Shown here: in pieces, positions 1-5,377 of the stretch | How the letters are laid out: the number at the start of each line of letters is the position of its first letter | Position numbering within the stretch: the stretch's first letter is position 1 | From: Actinomycetales bacterium | GTDB lineage: Bacteria > Actinomycetota > Actinomycetes > Propionibacteriales > Nocardioidaceae | DNA: 5,377 nt | Direction of reading: 5' to 3' | Assembly: GCA_012513165.1 (NCBI GenBank) | Contig: JAAZCT010000124.1 | Coordinates: 1-5,377 of the forward strand | Made by a program: the position numbers and the translations under genes | Notes under the pieces: model-generated | The model's database searches: none | What the model was told of the DNA's origin: nothing | Seen by the model: the letters and a program-made list of their open reading frames with translations, nothing else

Positions 1-453
1 CTCTTGACCGGGTTCGCCCTTTAGCGCGAAACCGGGAGCCTTACGTTTACTCGACGAGAGCGCCGAGTTCCCCAGGCCGCCACGACCGCCAGCAGCGATC
101 ACGGTTTCGGTTCCTGCGCCAACCAAGTCAGCTAATTCATTGCCGTCAAGATCCTTGACGACCGTGCCGCTGGGTACTTTGAGGACGAGATCTTCACCCT
201 TCGCGCCGCTGCGGTTTCCGCCGGCACCGGGCTGACCTTTGCCACCCTTGCGGTGAGGTTCGTGGTGATATTAGACGAGCGTGGTGACATCGCTGGAAAC
301 ACGGAGAATCACGTCTCCGCCGTTACCACCGTTACCGCCGTCGGGGCCACCGAGGGGTTTGAATTTTTCGCGGTGCACCGAAGCAACCCCATGTCCGCCG
401 TCGCCAGCCCGGACATGCAAGGTCACCTGATCCACAAAGCTGGGAATCGCCAT
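1..453 (-). CDS. obgE: GTPase ObgE/CgtA, N-terminal part, interrupted by an in-frame TAA
   Basis: Obg is a cytoplasmic GTPase that binds the 50S subunit and acts in late ribosome assembly and stress control. It is generally essential. The window holds 151 codons, all from the glycine-rich Obg fold; the GTPase domain lies beyond position 1. Visible family features are FVDQVTLHV near the start, [20 protein letters not shown] at about residues 27-46, and GGRGGLGN followed by KAPGF near the window edge. The ATG at 453 is chosen because SFVDQ follows at the usual place; no clear Shine-Dalgarno sequence precedes it. Codon 61 (271-273) is TAA where the family almost always has Asp, in the TTL-(LV)-D-Y-H-H stretch. 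Homology resumes at once in the same frame ([10 protein letters not shown]). The gene follows rpmA, its usual partner. The assignment is very secure. Whether this copy is functional is uncertain: nonsense mutation, sequence error and readthrough are all possible. Confidence 0.93.
271..273 (-). other. In-frame TAA stop inside obgE (codon 61)
   Basis: The minus-strand codons read V-T-T-L-V, then TAA, then Y-H-H-E-P-H-R. Obg proteins have Asp (rarely another acidic residue) at the TAA position. The alignment on both sides is gap-free, so this is a substitution and not a frameshift. One base separates TAA from GAA (Glu); two separate it from GAC or GAT (Asp). Confidence 0.9.
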
Positions 454-487
454 GCCGGGGGGCCAATCACTTGGGGGAATGAGAAAA

Positions 488-534
488 GGGCAGCCCGCCG
501 CAGCGGACCGCCCTCCTCAGGAAAATCTGCCTGA
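488..534 (-). terminator. Weak hairpins between rpmA and obgE (possible attenuator or terminator)
   Basis: Two structures can be drawn in the 81-base rpmA-obgE gap on the minus strand. Directly after the rpmA stop, TCAGG (534-530) pairs with CCTGA (521-517) around an 8-base loop. Next, a GC-rich stretch (513-488) begins GGGC and ends GCCC, with CCG-CTG-CGG at its centre, and is followed by TTTTC at 487-483. The second pairing is imperfect and the T run is short, so read-through into obgE is likely. Either could trim or attenuate the message. Confidence 0.3.
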
Positions 535-795
535 TTACTCGGCTGCAGCCGCCACGATGTTGACGACCTTGCGGCCACGGCGAGTACCGAACTCAACCGC
601 ACCTGGTTCAAGAGCGAACAAGGTGTCGTCTTTGCCACGGCCAACGTTCACACCTGGGTGGAACTTGGTGCCGCGCTGACGCACGATGATTTCGCCTGCG
701 TTTACTTGCTGACCGCCGAAGCGTTTAATGCCCAGCCGTTGAGCATTAGAATCGCGGCCGTTCTTAGTGGACGATGCGCCCTTTTTAGATGCCAT
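535..795 (-). CDS. rpmA: 50S ribosomal protein L27 (bL27)
   Basis: L27 sits at the 50S peptidyl-transferase centre, where its flexible N-terminus reaches toward the tRNA CCA ends. The 86-residue product is of normal length and matches the family throughout: [16 protein letters not shown] at the start, LGIKRFGGQ at about residues 21-29, then [11 protein letters not shown] and [12 protein letters not shown]. There is no Firmicutes-type cleavable extension before the conserved start. The ATG at 795 is preceded by GAGGTAG, which overlaps the rplU stop codon. The gap to rplU is only 11 bases, so the two are certainly co-transcribed and probably translationally linked. It ends with TAA, showing that TAA works as a normal terminator in this genome. 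Confidence 0.98.
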   Translation of the reverse strand: MASKKGASSTKNGRDSNAQRLGIKRFGGQQVNAGEIIVRQRGTKFHPGVNVGRGKDDTLFALEPGAVEFGTRRGRKVVNIVAAAAE

Positions 796-806
796 CTGTC
801 ACTACC

Positions 807-1112
807 TCACTTAGAGATTCCGGTGATTTTAACCTGGGTGTACTTCTGACGGTGACCCATACGTTTCTTGTAACCGGTCTTGTTCTTGTATTTCTGGATC
901 GAGATCTTCGGACCTTTGACTCCGCCGATAACTTCAGCGTCGACCTTGACCGAAGCTACGTCTGCGCCAGCGGTGACGGCTTCGCCGTCGACCAACATCA
1001 CGGCAGGCAGTTGCAGGCTCTCGCCTGGAGCGACCTGGACTTGGTCGATAGAGATGACGTCGCCGACCACTACCTTGGTCTGGGCTCGGCCATTGCGCAC
1101 GATTGCGTACAC
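807..1112 (-). CDS. rplU: 50S ribosomal protein L21 (bL21)
   Basis: L21 is a 23S rRNA-binding protein of the large subunit. The product is about 101 residues, the normal size. It begins MYAIVRNGRAQTKVVVGD and carries the diagnostic C-terminal stretch KGPKI..QKYKNKTGYKKRMGHRQKYT, ending in a V-K-I-T-G-I tail. I take the GTG at 1112 as the start because homologues begin M-Y-A-I-V; the GTG one codon upstream (1115) is equally possible. Both are served by GAGGA at 1125-1121. The longer open frame reaching 1217 adds non-homologous leader residues and is not the real start. The gene lies 85 bases after rne and 11 bases before rpmA, in the usual order. It ends with TGA. Confidence 0.97.
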   Translation of the reverse strand: MYAIVRNGRAQTKVVVGDVISIDQVQVAPGESLQLPAVMLVDGEAVTAGADVASVKVDAEVIGGVKGPKISIQKYKNKTGYKKRMGHRQKYTQVKITGISK

Positions 1113-1143
1113 CACGGGATTCCTCACTTCATGCTGTTCTTGG

Positions 1144-1163
1144 GTGTGCGGGTTAACGCACAC
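1144..1163 (-). promoter_or_regulatory. Hairpin in the rplU leader
   Basis: In the 85-base rne-rplU gap the minus strand reads GTGTGCG, a six-base loop TTAACC, then CGCACAC: a perfect 7-bp stem. No T run follows, so it is not an intrinsic terminator. It ends about 18 bases before the Shine-Dalgarno sequence of rplU. It could be an autoregulatory L21-type leader element, an RNase processing site or a stabiliser of the rplU-rpmA message. The stem is seen directly; its function is inferred. Confidence 0.4.
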
Positions 1164-1197
1164 GGAAACGGAGCGCACGGCGCACCGACTGTCTAGT

Positions 1198-3753
1198 TTA
1201 CGACGCCGCACCTTCATCGGTCAAAACGGGTTCGACCAAAGGAGCTTCAGAAGTCTGATTCGTTGATTTTCCAGGGTTCGCCGGAGCCGGTTCGCTGGCT
1301 TCGGCGGCCGGTTCCGGTGTTGAAGTCGACGCAGGCTCCGGATCCATGTCTGCCAGAGCCAACTGAGTTGGTTCAGGCTGGCTTGATTCAGTCTGAGTTG
1401 AATCTGCTGCTTGCGACTCGACCTGAGTCGACTCGACTGCTGCTGACTCAACTTGGGGCGTCTCGACCGCTGTGGGTTCGGCCGAGACCGACTCAGCTGG
1501 CTTGTCAGCCTCAGCGCCAGCAGACGCCGCAGCTACTTCAGCAGCCTTGTTCTTGTTCTTGCCTTGGCTTTGGTTCTGTCCGCCTGAATTCTGGTTCTGG
1601 TTCTGGCCACCTTGGTTCTGGTTCTTCTGGTTGCCCTTGCCGACACGACGCCCGCGACGAGGTCCTTCGTCCTTCTTCGGCTCTACGGGCGACTCAGACA
1701 CTTGCACGCCGCGCCCACGGCACGACTCGCACTCGTGACTGAACGACTCGAGCAAGCCCGTACCGATCCGCTTACGCGTCATCTGAACGAGACCCAAAGA
1801 CGTCACTTCGGCAACTTGGTGGCGGGTGCGATCCCGGCCCAAGCACTCCACCAGACGGCGCAGCACCAAGTCACGGTTCGATTCGAGCACCATGTCGATG
1901 AAATCGATCACGATAATGCCGCCGAGGTCGCGCAGACGCAGTTGGCGCACTACTTCCTCAGCCGCTTCGAGGTTGTTCTTGGTGACGGTCTCTTCGAGGT
2001 TTCCGCCCGAGCCAGTGAAGCGGCCCGTGTTGACGTCCACCACCACCATGGCTTCAGTGCGGTCGATCACCAGCGAACCGCCCGATGGCAAATGCACCTT
2101 GCGATCCAGTGCCTTGTTGATTTGTTCATCGATGCGACGCTCGCCGAACACGTCCTGATCGCTGTCCCAACGCTCGACGCGTTCGGCCAAATCTGGCGCG
2201 ACGTGAGCGAGGTAGCCGGCGACCATGTCGAAAGCGTCATCGCCTTGAACGATCAACTTGGAGAAATCTTCGTTGAATAAGTCACGGATGACCTTGATCA
2301 TCAGATCTGGTTCCGAATACAGCATCTGGGGCGATTTGCCCTCAGCCGACTTGCTTTCGATGTCTTCCCAGCGCGCCATCAACGCCGTGACGTCGCGAGT
2401 CAGTTGTTCTTCGGTGGCGCCTTCAGCAGCCGTACGCACGATCACGCCTGCGCTCTCGGGCAATGCTTCCTTCAGCAAGCCTTTGAGACGTGCGCGCTCG
2501 GTTTCAGGCAGTTTGCGGCTAATACCGTTGCTGCCACCGCCCGGTACGTAGACGAGGAATCGTCCTGGCAGGCTGATTTGGCTGGTGAGGCGAGCGCCCT
2601 ATTGTCCGATCGGATCCTTCGTGACCTGCACGAGAATCGACTGGCCAGGTTGCAGCGCGTCTTCGATCTTGCGCTGCTTGCCGTTGGGCACGTTCGACCA
2701 ATCGACTTCGCCGGCATAGATCACGCCGTTGCGACCAGCGCCAATATCAACGAAGGCAGCTTCCATGCTGGGCAGCACGTTCTGCACCTTGCCGACATAC
2801 ACGTTGCCGATCAGCGAGGTTTGCGATTCGCGAGCCACATAATGCTCGACCAAAACTTTGTCTTCAAGCACTGCGATCTGGGTGAAGTCTTTGCCTTGGC
2901 GGACCACCATTTCGCGGTCAACTGATTCGCGGCGAGCCAAGAACTCCGCTTCGCTCACGATGGGCGCGCGACGGCGGCCAGCTTCACGGCCTTCACGGCG
3001 GCGCTGCTTCTTGGCTTCGAGACGCGTCGAACCAGAAACGCCAGTGATCTCGTCTTCGGCCGTGCGACCTTCGCGCACCTTGACCACGGTGTTTTCTGGA
3101 TCGTCAGCGCTAGGTGCGGTGTCTTCACCGGCACGAGCCCGGCGACGACGACGGCGGGTGCCACCTGCGCCTTCTTCGTTATCGTCCGACGAATCGTCGT
3201 TGCCCGAGTTGTCAGAATCGCCTTCGGCCGAGTCGGTGTTGTCCGAATCGTCTCCGTCTTCGTTCTTACGACGGCGGCGTCCACCACGGCTACGGCGGCG
3301 ACGCTTCGGTTCGCCGTCTTCGCCAAGTTCGACGTCGGAGTCCGAATCAGCATCCGATTGCGTGTCTTGAGTGTCGTCGGTTTGCTTCTGCTGTTCACGA
3401 ACCGGTTCCGGTTTCGGCAACGCAGGTGCGAGACCTTCGGGCGGCGCTTGGAACATGAGGCCTGGCTTGGCTTTTGCCACTGGCGTGGCAGGAGCCGTTT
3501 CAGGCGCGGCGAGTGGGTTCTCGATCGGCGCGCTGAACAAGCCGACAGTGGGCGGGCCGGCCGGGCGACCGGCGGCCGTGCGGCGCGTGGTCGTGGTGAC
3601 GGTGGTGGTTGCCGGAGCGGCTACCGGTTCTGTAGGAGTTTCGGGTTCTTCGGGTGTTTCAACCGTCTCAGACGCTTCAGCGACGGGCGCTTCTGGAGCG
3701 GTGGGTTCGTCTGTCTGGTTTTCGCCATCAGCTGGCTGGTTCTCGTCGAGCAT
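1198..3753 (-). CDS. rne: Ribonuclease E/G family endoribonuclease, interrupted by an in-frame TAG
   Basis: This family makes single-strand cuts in rRNA precursors and mRNA. Read through its internal TAG, the frame gives 851 codons, a plausible actinobacterial RNase E size. Residues 1-290 are a disordered arm with Pro/Ala/Thr-rich, Arg-rich and Asp/Glu/Ser-rich patches. The S1 RNA-binding domain starts near EHYVARESQTSLIGNVYVGKV. The catalytic core has VVVDVNTG, with the metal-binding Asp at about residue 573, and GGIIVIDFIDM, with the second Asp at about 617. The zinc-link motif C-E-S-C lies at about 675-678. The C-terminal arm is Gln/Asn-rich, then Glu/Ser/Thr-rich. The ATG at 3753 has a strong AAAGGAGA ribosome site. 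Codon 385 is TAG where the family has Lys in G-x-K-G-A-R-L-T, at the S1-core junction. If the stop is real, residues 1-384 lack every catalytic residue, and the downstream open frame has no credible start. Confidence 0.95.
1546..1638 (-). repeat. Gln/Asn/Gly-rich low-complexity coding repeat in rne
   Basis: About 31 codons of the RNase E C-terminal arm consist mainly of Gln, Asn, Gly, Ser and Lys (for example N-Q-N-Q-G-G-Q-N-Q-N-Q). The plus strand shows the underlying repeats of TTCTGG and TGGTTC. The Glu/Ser/Thr/Gln-rich region (VES, TQ motifs) continues toward the stop codon. Such tracts are typical of disordered RNase E scaffold arms and expand or contract by slippage. Confidence 0.75.
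2599..2601 (-). other. In-frame TAG stop inside rne (codon 385)
   Basis: Codons read K-D-P-I-G-Q, TAG, G-A-R-L-T-S-Q-I-S-L. The family has a near-invariant Lys at the TAG position. One base separates AAG (Lys) from TAG. The frame is unchanged on both sides, so this is a substitution. Confidence 0.9.
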
Positions 3754-3757
3754 GTGC

Positions 3758-3765
3758 TCTCCTTT
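3758..3765 (-). promoter_or_regulatory. Ribosome binding site of rne
   Basis: AAAGGAGA lies four bases before the ATG at 3753. It fixes the rne start and shows that the gene is translated independently of what lies upstream. Confidence 0.75.
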
Positions 3766-3796
3766 GCCTACGCGGCATTGCCGGTAGCGCGGTCAT

Positions 3797-3810
3797 CGGC
3801 CCGCAGGCCG
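3797..3810 (-). other. Short GC hairpin in the rne leader
   Basis: CGGCC, loop TGCG, then GGCCG forms a 5-bp stem about 44 bases before the rne ATG. There is no T run. It could be a leader structure or a chance palindrome. I saw no convincing -35/-10 pair in the 87 bases before rne. Confidence 0.25.
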
Positions 3811-3840
3811 TCAAGTCTGTTTCGTCGATACCCGGGCCTG

Positions 3841-4023
3841 TCACTGGCTTTCTTGCGCGCCTGCCGCGGTCGACACTCGGGTGAGTGCGTCGCGGTCGAG
3901 GGCGAACAGATCGCCGACCATGAGGTTGTCGTCTGGTCGCACCGACGGTGTGTCAAAGCGTACGACCACGTCCAGTATCGCACACTCGTCAATCAGTGCC
4001 GCCAATTTCAGGTTTCGGCCCAG
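3841..4023 (-). pseudogene. Remnant of a DUF2344 (TIGR03936) C-terminus upstream of rne
   Basis: This minus-strand frame opens just after a TGA and ends at 3841. It encodes CAILDVVVRF (3984-3955), then DTPSVRPDD, then N-L-M-V-G-D-L-F-A-L-D-R-D-A-L. The first part matches the C-terminal signature of radical-SAM-linked DUF2344 proteins (xTPxVRPDD). It also matches the intact gene in this window, which reads DVVWRHSTPSVRPDDVL. Within the shared eight codons TPSVRPDD, the base differences from the intact copy all fall at third positions, as expected for a homologous coding segment. The VGDxxALDRDA part resembles the V-x-DPLA-x-DR tail of family members, so about 35-45 residues seem to be missing between the two halves. 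There is no credible start codon or ribosome site. It sits where the 3' end of the DUF2344 gene is expected, 87 bases before rne. The homology is fairly sure; its history is inference. Confidence 0.5.
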
Positions 4024-4150
4024 TCACTTTGCCGTTTAAGTGCACTGAACTTCGAGCCGATCGAAACACGATGGTGACGTTCGCGGCCCACAAACCGTGG
4101 CCCTTTAACCATGCAGCAAACCCAACCTCGATTGCTGGACCGTCCTTCAA
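3989..4150 (-). CDS. Possible small ORF overlapping the RHH gene (unrecognised)
   Basis: A TTG at 4150 overlaps the TGA of the RHH gene by four bases (TTGA), an arrangement typical of translational coupling. It opens a 53-codon frame beginning LKDGPAIEVGFAAWLKGH and ending in TGA. Antitoxin genes often have a toxin in this position, but I do not recognise the sequence, no known toxin motif is visible, and the product is short. Its 3' part overlaps the DUF2344-like remnant in another frame. Removing one base near position 4010 would join the two frames, so this may be one more broken gene. It may equally be non-coding. Confidence 0.2.
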   Translation of the reverse strand: MKDGPAIEVGFAAWLKGHGLWAANVTIVFRSARSSVHLNGKVTGPKPEIGGTD

Positions 4151-4481
4151 CTTGCGTGGGCACGCACGTAATCAAGTGTCGCCTCGCGAACGATTTCGGA
4201 GAGGCCGATTCCGCGCTCGGCCGCTAGTTGACGAACGGCCGCATCCAGATCAGCAGGCGCTTTGACTTTCCATGTTTTCGTCGGTGACTTTGGCTCTGCG
4301 CCCAACGAAGGCCTGCCCACGGCGAGTTGGACAGCGCTATCTAGATCGCGTTCCCCCGTTGCCTTAAGAAGCATTTCTATCCCTGCACGGGCGGCCTCGT
4401 CCCCCTAACAGGATCACTATTTGGTTTCAACAGGCCTGCCTCAGCACGATCAGCCAGCTCATCGTAAACATTGGTATTCAT
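4147..4481 (-). pseudogene. Ribbon-helix-helix antitoxin-like gene, broken by a one-base frameshift
   Basis: The gene has an excellent start: ATG at 4481 with AAGGAGGG five bases upstream. The first frame reads MNTNVYDELADRAEAGLL..., runs out of homology after a five-G run (4405-4401) and hits TAG at 4379-4377. One extra G restores a 111-residue protein, through DEAARAGIEMLLKATG into a C-terminal domain at about residues 69-108. There, a beta strand (TWKVKAP), a helix (DLDAAVRQLAAERG) and a second helix (SEIVREATLDYV) form a CopG/Arc-type RHH DNA-binding fold. The N-terminal half resembles actinobacterial RHH antitoxins that start M-N-x-Y-x-x-L-A-x-R-A-E and carry a LxxATG...A(V/L)xxAxGRP stretch. 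Such proteins usually repress their own operon and neutralise a partner toxin; no recognisable toxin is present. An internal ATG at 4374 gives a 75-residue product that keeps the whole RHH domain and could be made by reinitiation, as it lies two bases after the TAG. Confidence 0.7.
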
Positions 4482-4486
4482 GATTG

Positions 4487-4494
4487 CCCTCCTT
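4487..4494 (-). promoter_or_regulatory. Strong ribosome binding site of the RHH gene
   Basis: AAGGAGGG ends five bases before the ATG at 4481. It is close to the ideal anti-16S complement. It supports the upstream start over the internal ATG at 4374, and so supports the frameshift reading. Confidence 0.75.
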
Positions 4495-4552
4495 CAGGGG
4501 CTGCGCGCCGTGCGCTGCTTACCGTCCTTATCAACCCCACAAGTAAAATGGT

Positions 4553-4568
4553 GCCACGAAATCGTGGC
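4553..4568. promoter_or_regulatory. Perfect 16-bp palindrome (terminator or operator)
   Basis: GCCACGA, AA, TCGTGGC is a perfect inverted repeat. The plus strand continues CCTAATTTTT, and the minus strand continues ACCATTTTAC, so it could end transcription in either direction. It lies 151 bases after the DUF2344 stop and 71 bases before the RHH ATG. A terminator for the upstream gene or an operator for the RHH regulator are both reasonable; the sequence does not separate them. Confidence 0.4.
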
Positions 4569-4719
4569 CCTAATTTTTACCCAATCTAGCCCATGCTTCT
4601 TGAAGTAAGTCCCGTATGAGTTCTGACCACAGAGCCACTAGCCAATTCGACGGATATAGCGGCGCGGGAACCACACCTCCCGAGTGTCAGACTGACTCTG
4701 GAAGGACCAACCGAATGAA

Positions 4720-5377
4720 CTACCCCAGGGGGTCGGTGATGGTGCCGGTCGACTCGTCCAGTTGACCTTGTTCGAGTCGCGTAGCCACGGGCGTCTGCGC
4801 GATCTGGAGCCCGCCCGCCTCACGCAAGCCCGTCAACACGTCGTCCGGGCGCACCGACGGCGTCGAGTGACGCCACACCACGTCGCTCGTCATCGGATCG
4901 TCGCCATCTTGGACCGCCCGCATCGACACGACGACTTCACGAGCGTTCAACTCGCGCAAGCCCTTTTTCATCATGCGTTCCACCAACACTTCGTCGAGTG
5001 CCAGGAACTTTTCGACGGCAGCTTGCGCTTGAGCCAAATCCGTCTCGGGTAAAGCGATATGCCAGTGGCTGGCGGTCAACAAATCGGCCAAAGCGCCAGG
5101 CTCGGCCACCACCACCCGCAACACGTCCAGACCGGGCGGCAACGATGCGTCGAGTTTGCGATGCGCCTCGGCCGGGTCGAGCACCTCGGTCAAACCGATC
5201 TCCACATACTCGGCTTCACTCGCCGCGCCCGTGGGTGACGCGCCCGCGTACGAAATCTTGGGATGCGGGTTGAAGCCCGACGAGAACGCGATCGGCAGAC
5301 CAGAACGGCGAATAGCCCGCTCCAGAGCGCGACCGAAATCGCGGTGGCTCGTGAACCGCAACCGTCCGCGCTTCGCA
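4720..5377 (-). CDS. TIGR03936/DUF2344 radical-SAM-associated protein, 5' end outside the window
   Basis: The visible 218 residues begin AKRGRLRFTSHRDFGRALER, the characteristic N-terminus of this family, so only about ten residues are missing beyond 5377. A TTG within the R-L-R-F-T-S segment (5361) is not the true start. Further family features are GFNPHPKISYAGASPTG, ASEAEYVEIGL, SLPPGLDV, VERMMKKGLRELNAREVVVS, and the C-terminal TPSVRPDDVLTGL and TRLEQGQLD. Members are encoded next to, or fused to, a B12-binding radical SAM protein (TIGR03960) and are commonly upstream of rne; the biochemical role is not established. The protein ends T-I-T-D-P-L-G at a TAG. Many relatives continue past DPL with a short x-DR-(DE)-A tail, and a tail of that kind appears in the remnant at 3841-4023. 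The gene may therefore have been rearranged at its 3' end while keeping nearly all of its domain. Confidence 0.9.
   Translation of the reverse strand, partial: AKRGRLRFTSHRDFGRALERAIRRSGLPIAFSSGFNPHPKISYAGASPTGAASEAEYVEIGLTEVLDPAEAHRKLDASLPPGLDVLRVVVAEPGALADLLTASHWHIALPETDLAQAQAAVEKFLALDEVLVERMMKKGLRELNAREVVVSMRAVQDGDDPMTSDVVWRHSTPSVRPDDVLTGLREAGGLQIAQTPVATRLEQGQLDESTGTITDPLG

Larger units (their letters stand above)
4482..4719 (-). other. Spacer between the DUF2344 gene and the RHH gene
   Basis: These 238 bases are more AT-rich than the flanking genes, notably at about 4540-4620, and interrupt a normally compact gene block. They contain the palindrome at 4553-4568 and the RHH ribosome site. 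Short open frames exist on both strands, but I recognise none. I see no tRNA, integrase remnant or inverted-repeat transposon end. Confidence 0.5.

Noticed and set aside
807..1217. A longer L21 starting at 1217
   Set aside because: The extra N-terminal residues have no counterpart in L21. A GAGGA site and a GTG followed by Y-A-I-V mark the start near 1112.
1557..1640. A CRISPR-like or intergenic tandem repeat
   Set aside because: The short TTCTGG repeats are in frame and encode the Gln/Asn-rich arm of RNase E. There is no repeat-spacer structure.
1612..2280. A 222-codon plus-strand open frame opposite rne
   Set aside because: It is antisense to the conserved catalytic core and has no recognisable protein features or ribosome site. 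High GC commonly produces such shadow frames.
1198..2478. A separate gene starting at the TTG at 2478 for the C-terminal RNase E part
   Set aside because: RNase E homology extends upstream of 2478 up to the TAG at 2599-2601 in the same frame, and no ribosome site precedes the TTG. It is the downstream part of rne, not an independent gene.
3768..3992. A 74-codon minus-strand frame just upstream of rne
   Set aside because: It overlaps the DUF2344-like frame out of phase. The composition looks random and there is no ribosome site.
3358..4077. A 239-codon plus-strand open frame across the rne start
   Set aside because: It is a shadow of the rne N-terminal arm and the remnant region, with Arg/Gly-rich random-looking composition.
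3948..4265. A 105-codon plus-strand frame through the RHH region
   Set aside because: It is antisense to the well-supported RHH domain, has no ribosome site, and I recognise no family.
4638..4823. A 61-codon minus-strand frame over the DUF2344 stop
   Set aside because: Most of it is an out-of-phase shadow of the DUF2344 3' end. The reading past its TAG gives no recognisable protein.
1..5377. Genome-wide reassignment of TAA or TAG as sense codons
   Set aside because: TAA ends rpmA and rne and TAG ends the DUF2344 gene at expected positions, and the two internal stops replace chemically different residues.

Overview
The window looks like a moderately high-GC actinobacterial chromosome (Actinomycetota; I cannot place it lower from sequence alone). 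The evidence is the Obg N-terminus, which carries the actinobacterial [17 protein letters not shown] signature, an RNase E/G with long charged arms at both ends, and the gene order radical-SAM-linked DUF2344 protein, rne, rplU, rpmA, obgE. All recognisable genes lie on the minus strand, so transcription runs from high to low coordinates. The plus strand carries only shadow ORFs.

In transcription order: (1) 5377-4720, a TIGR03936/DUF2344 protein with its start outside the window. (2) 4719-3754, an interrupted stretch. It holds a 238-base spacer with a perfect 16-bp palindrome, a ribbon-helix-helix (RHH) antitoxin-like gene broken by an apparent one-base loss in a G run, a weak overlapping small ORF, and a peptide remnant resembling the C-terminus of DUF2344 proteins. 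(3) 3753-1198, a complete RNase E/G gene apart from one in-frame TAG. (4) 1112-807, rplU (L21), with a hairpin in its leader. (5) 795-535, rpmA (L27). (6) 453-1, the first third of obgE, with one in-frame TAA.

The core genes belong together: RNase E/G handles rRNA processing and mRNA decay, L21 and L27 are 50S proteins, and Obg is a GTPase in 50S assembly. The DUF2344 protein is a usual upstream neighbour in actinobacteria. The segment between it and rne does not belong to this conserved block and looks like an insertion or rearrangement.

Three points stand out. Two highly conserved genes (obgE and rne) each have a clean in-frame stop at a conserved residue, with homology continuing without frame change on both sides. 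The RHH gene has a homopolymer frameshift. Just upstream of rne is a second DUF2344-like C-terminal fragment, suggesting that the 3' end of that gene was partly duplicated around the RHH-bearing segment. The lesions may be consensus errors or real decay; the sequence alone cannot decide. I found no CRISPR array, tRNA, rRNA or insertion sequence, and nothing that I would call a clearly new system.
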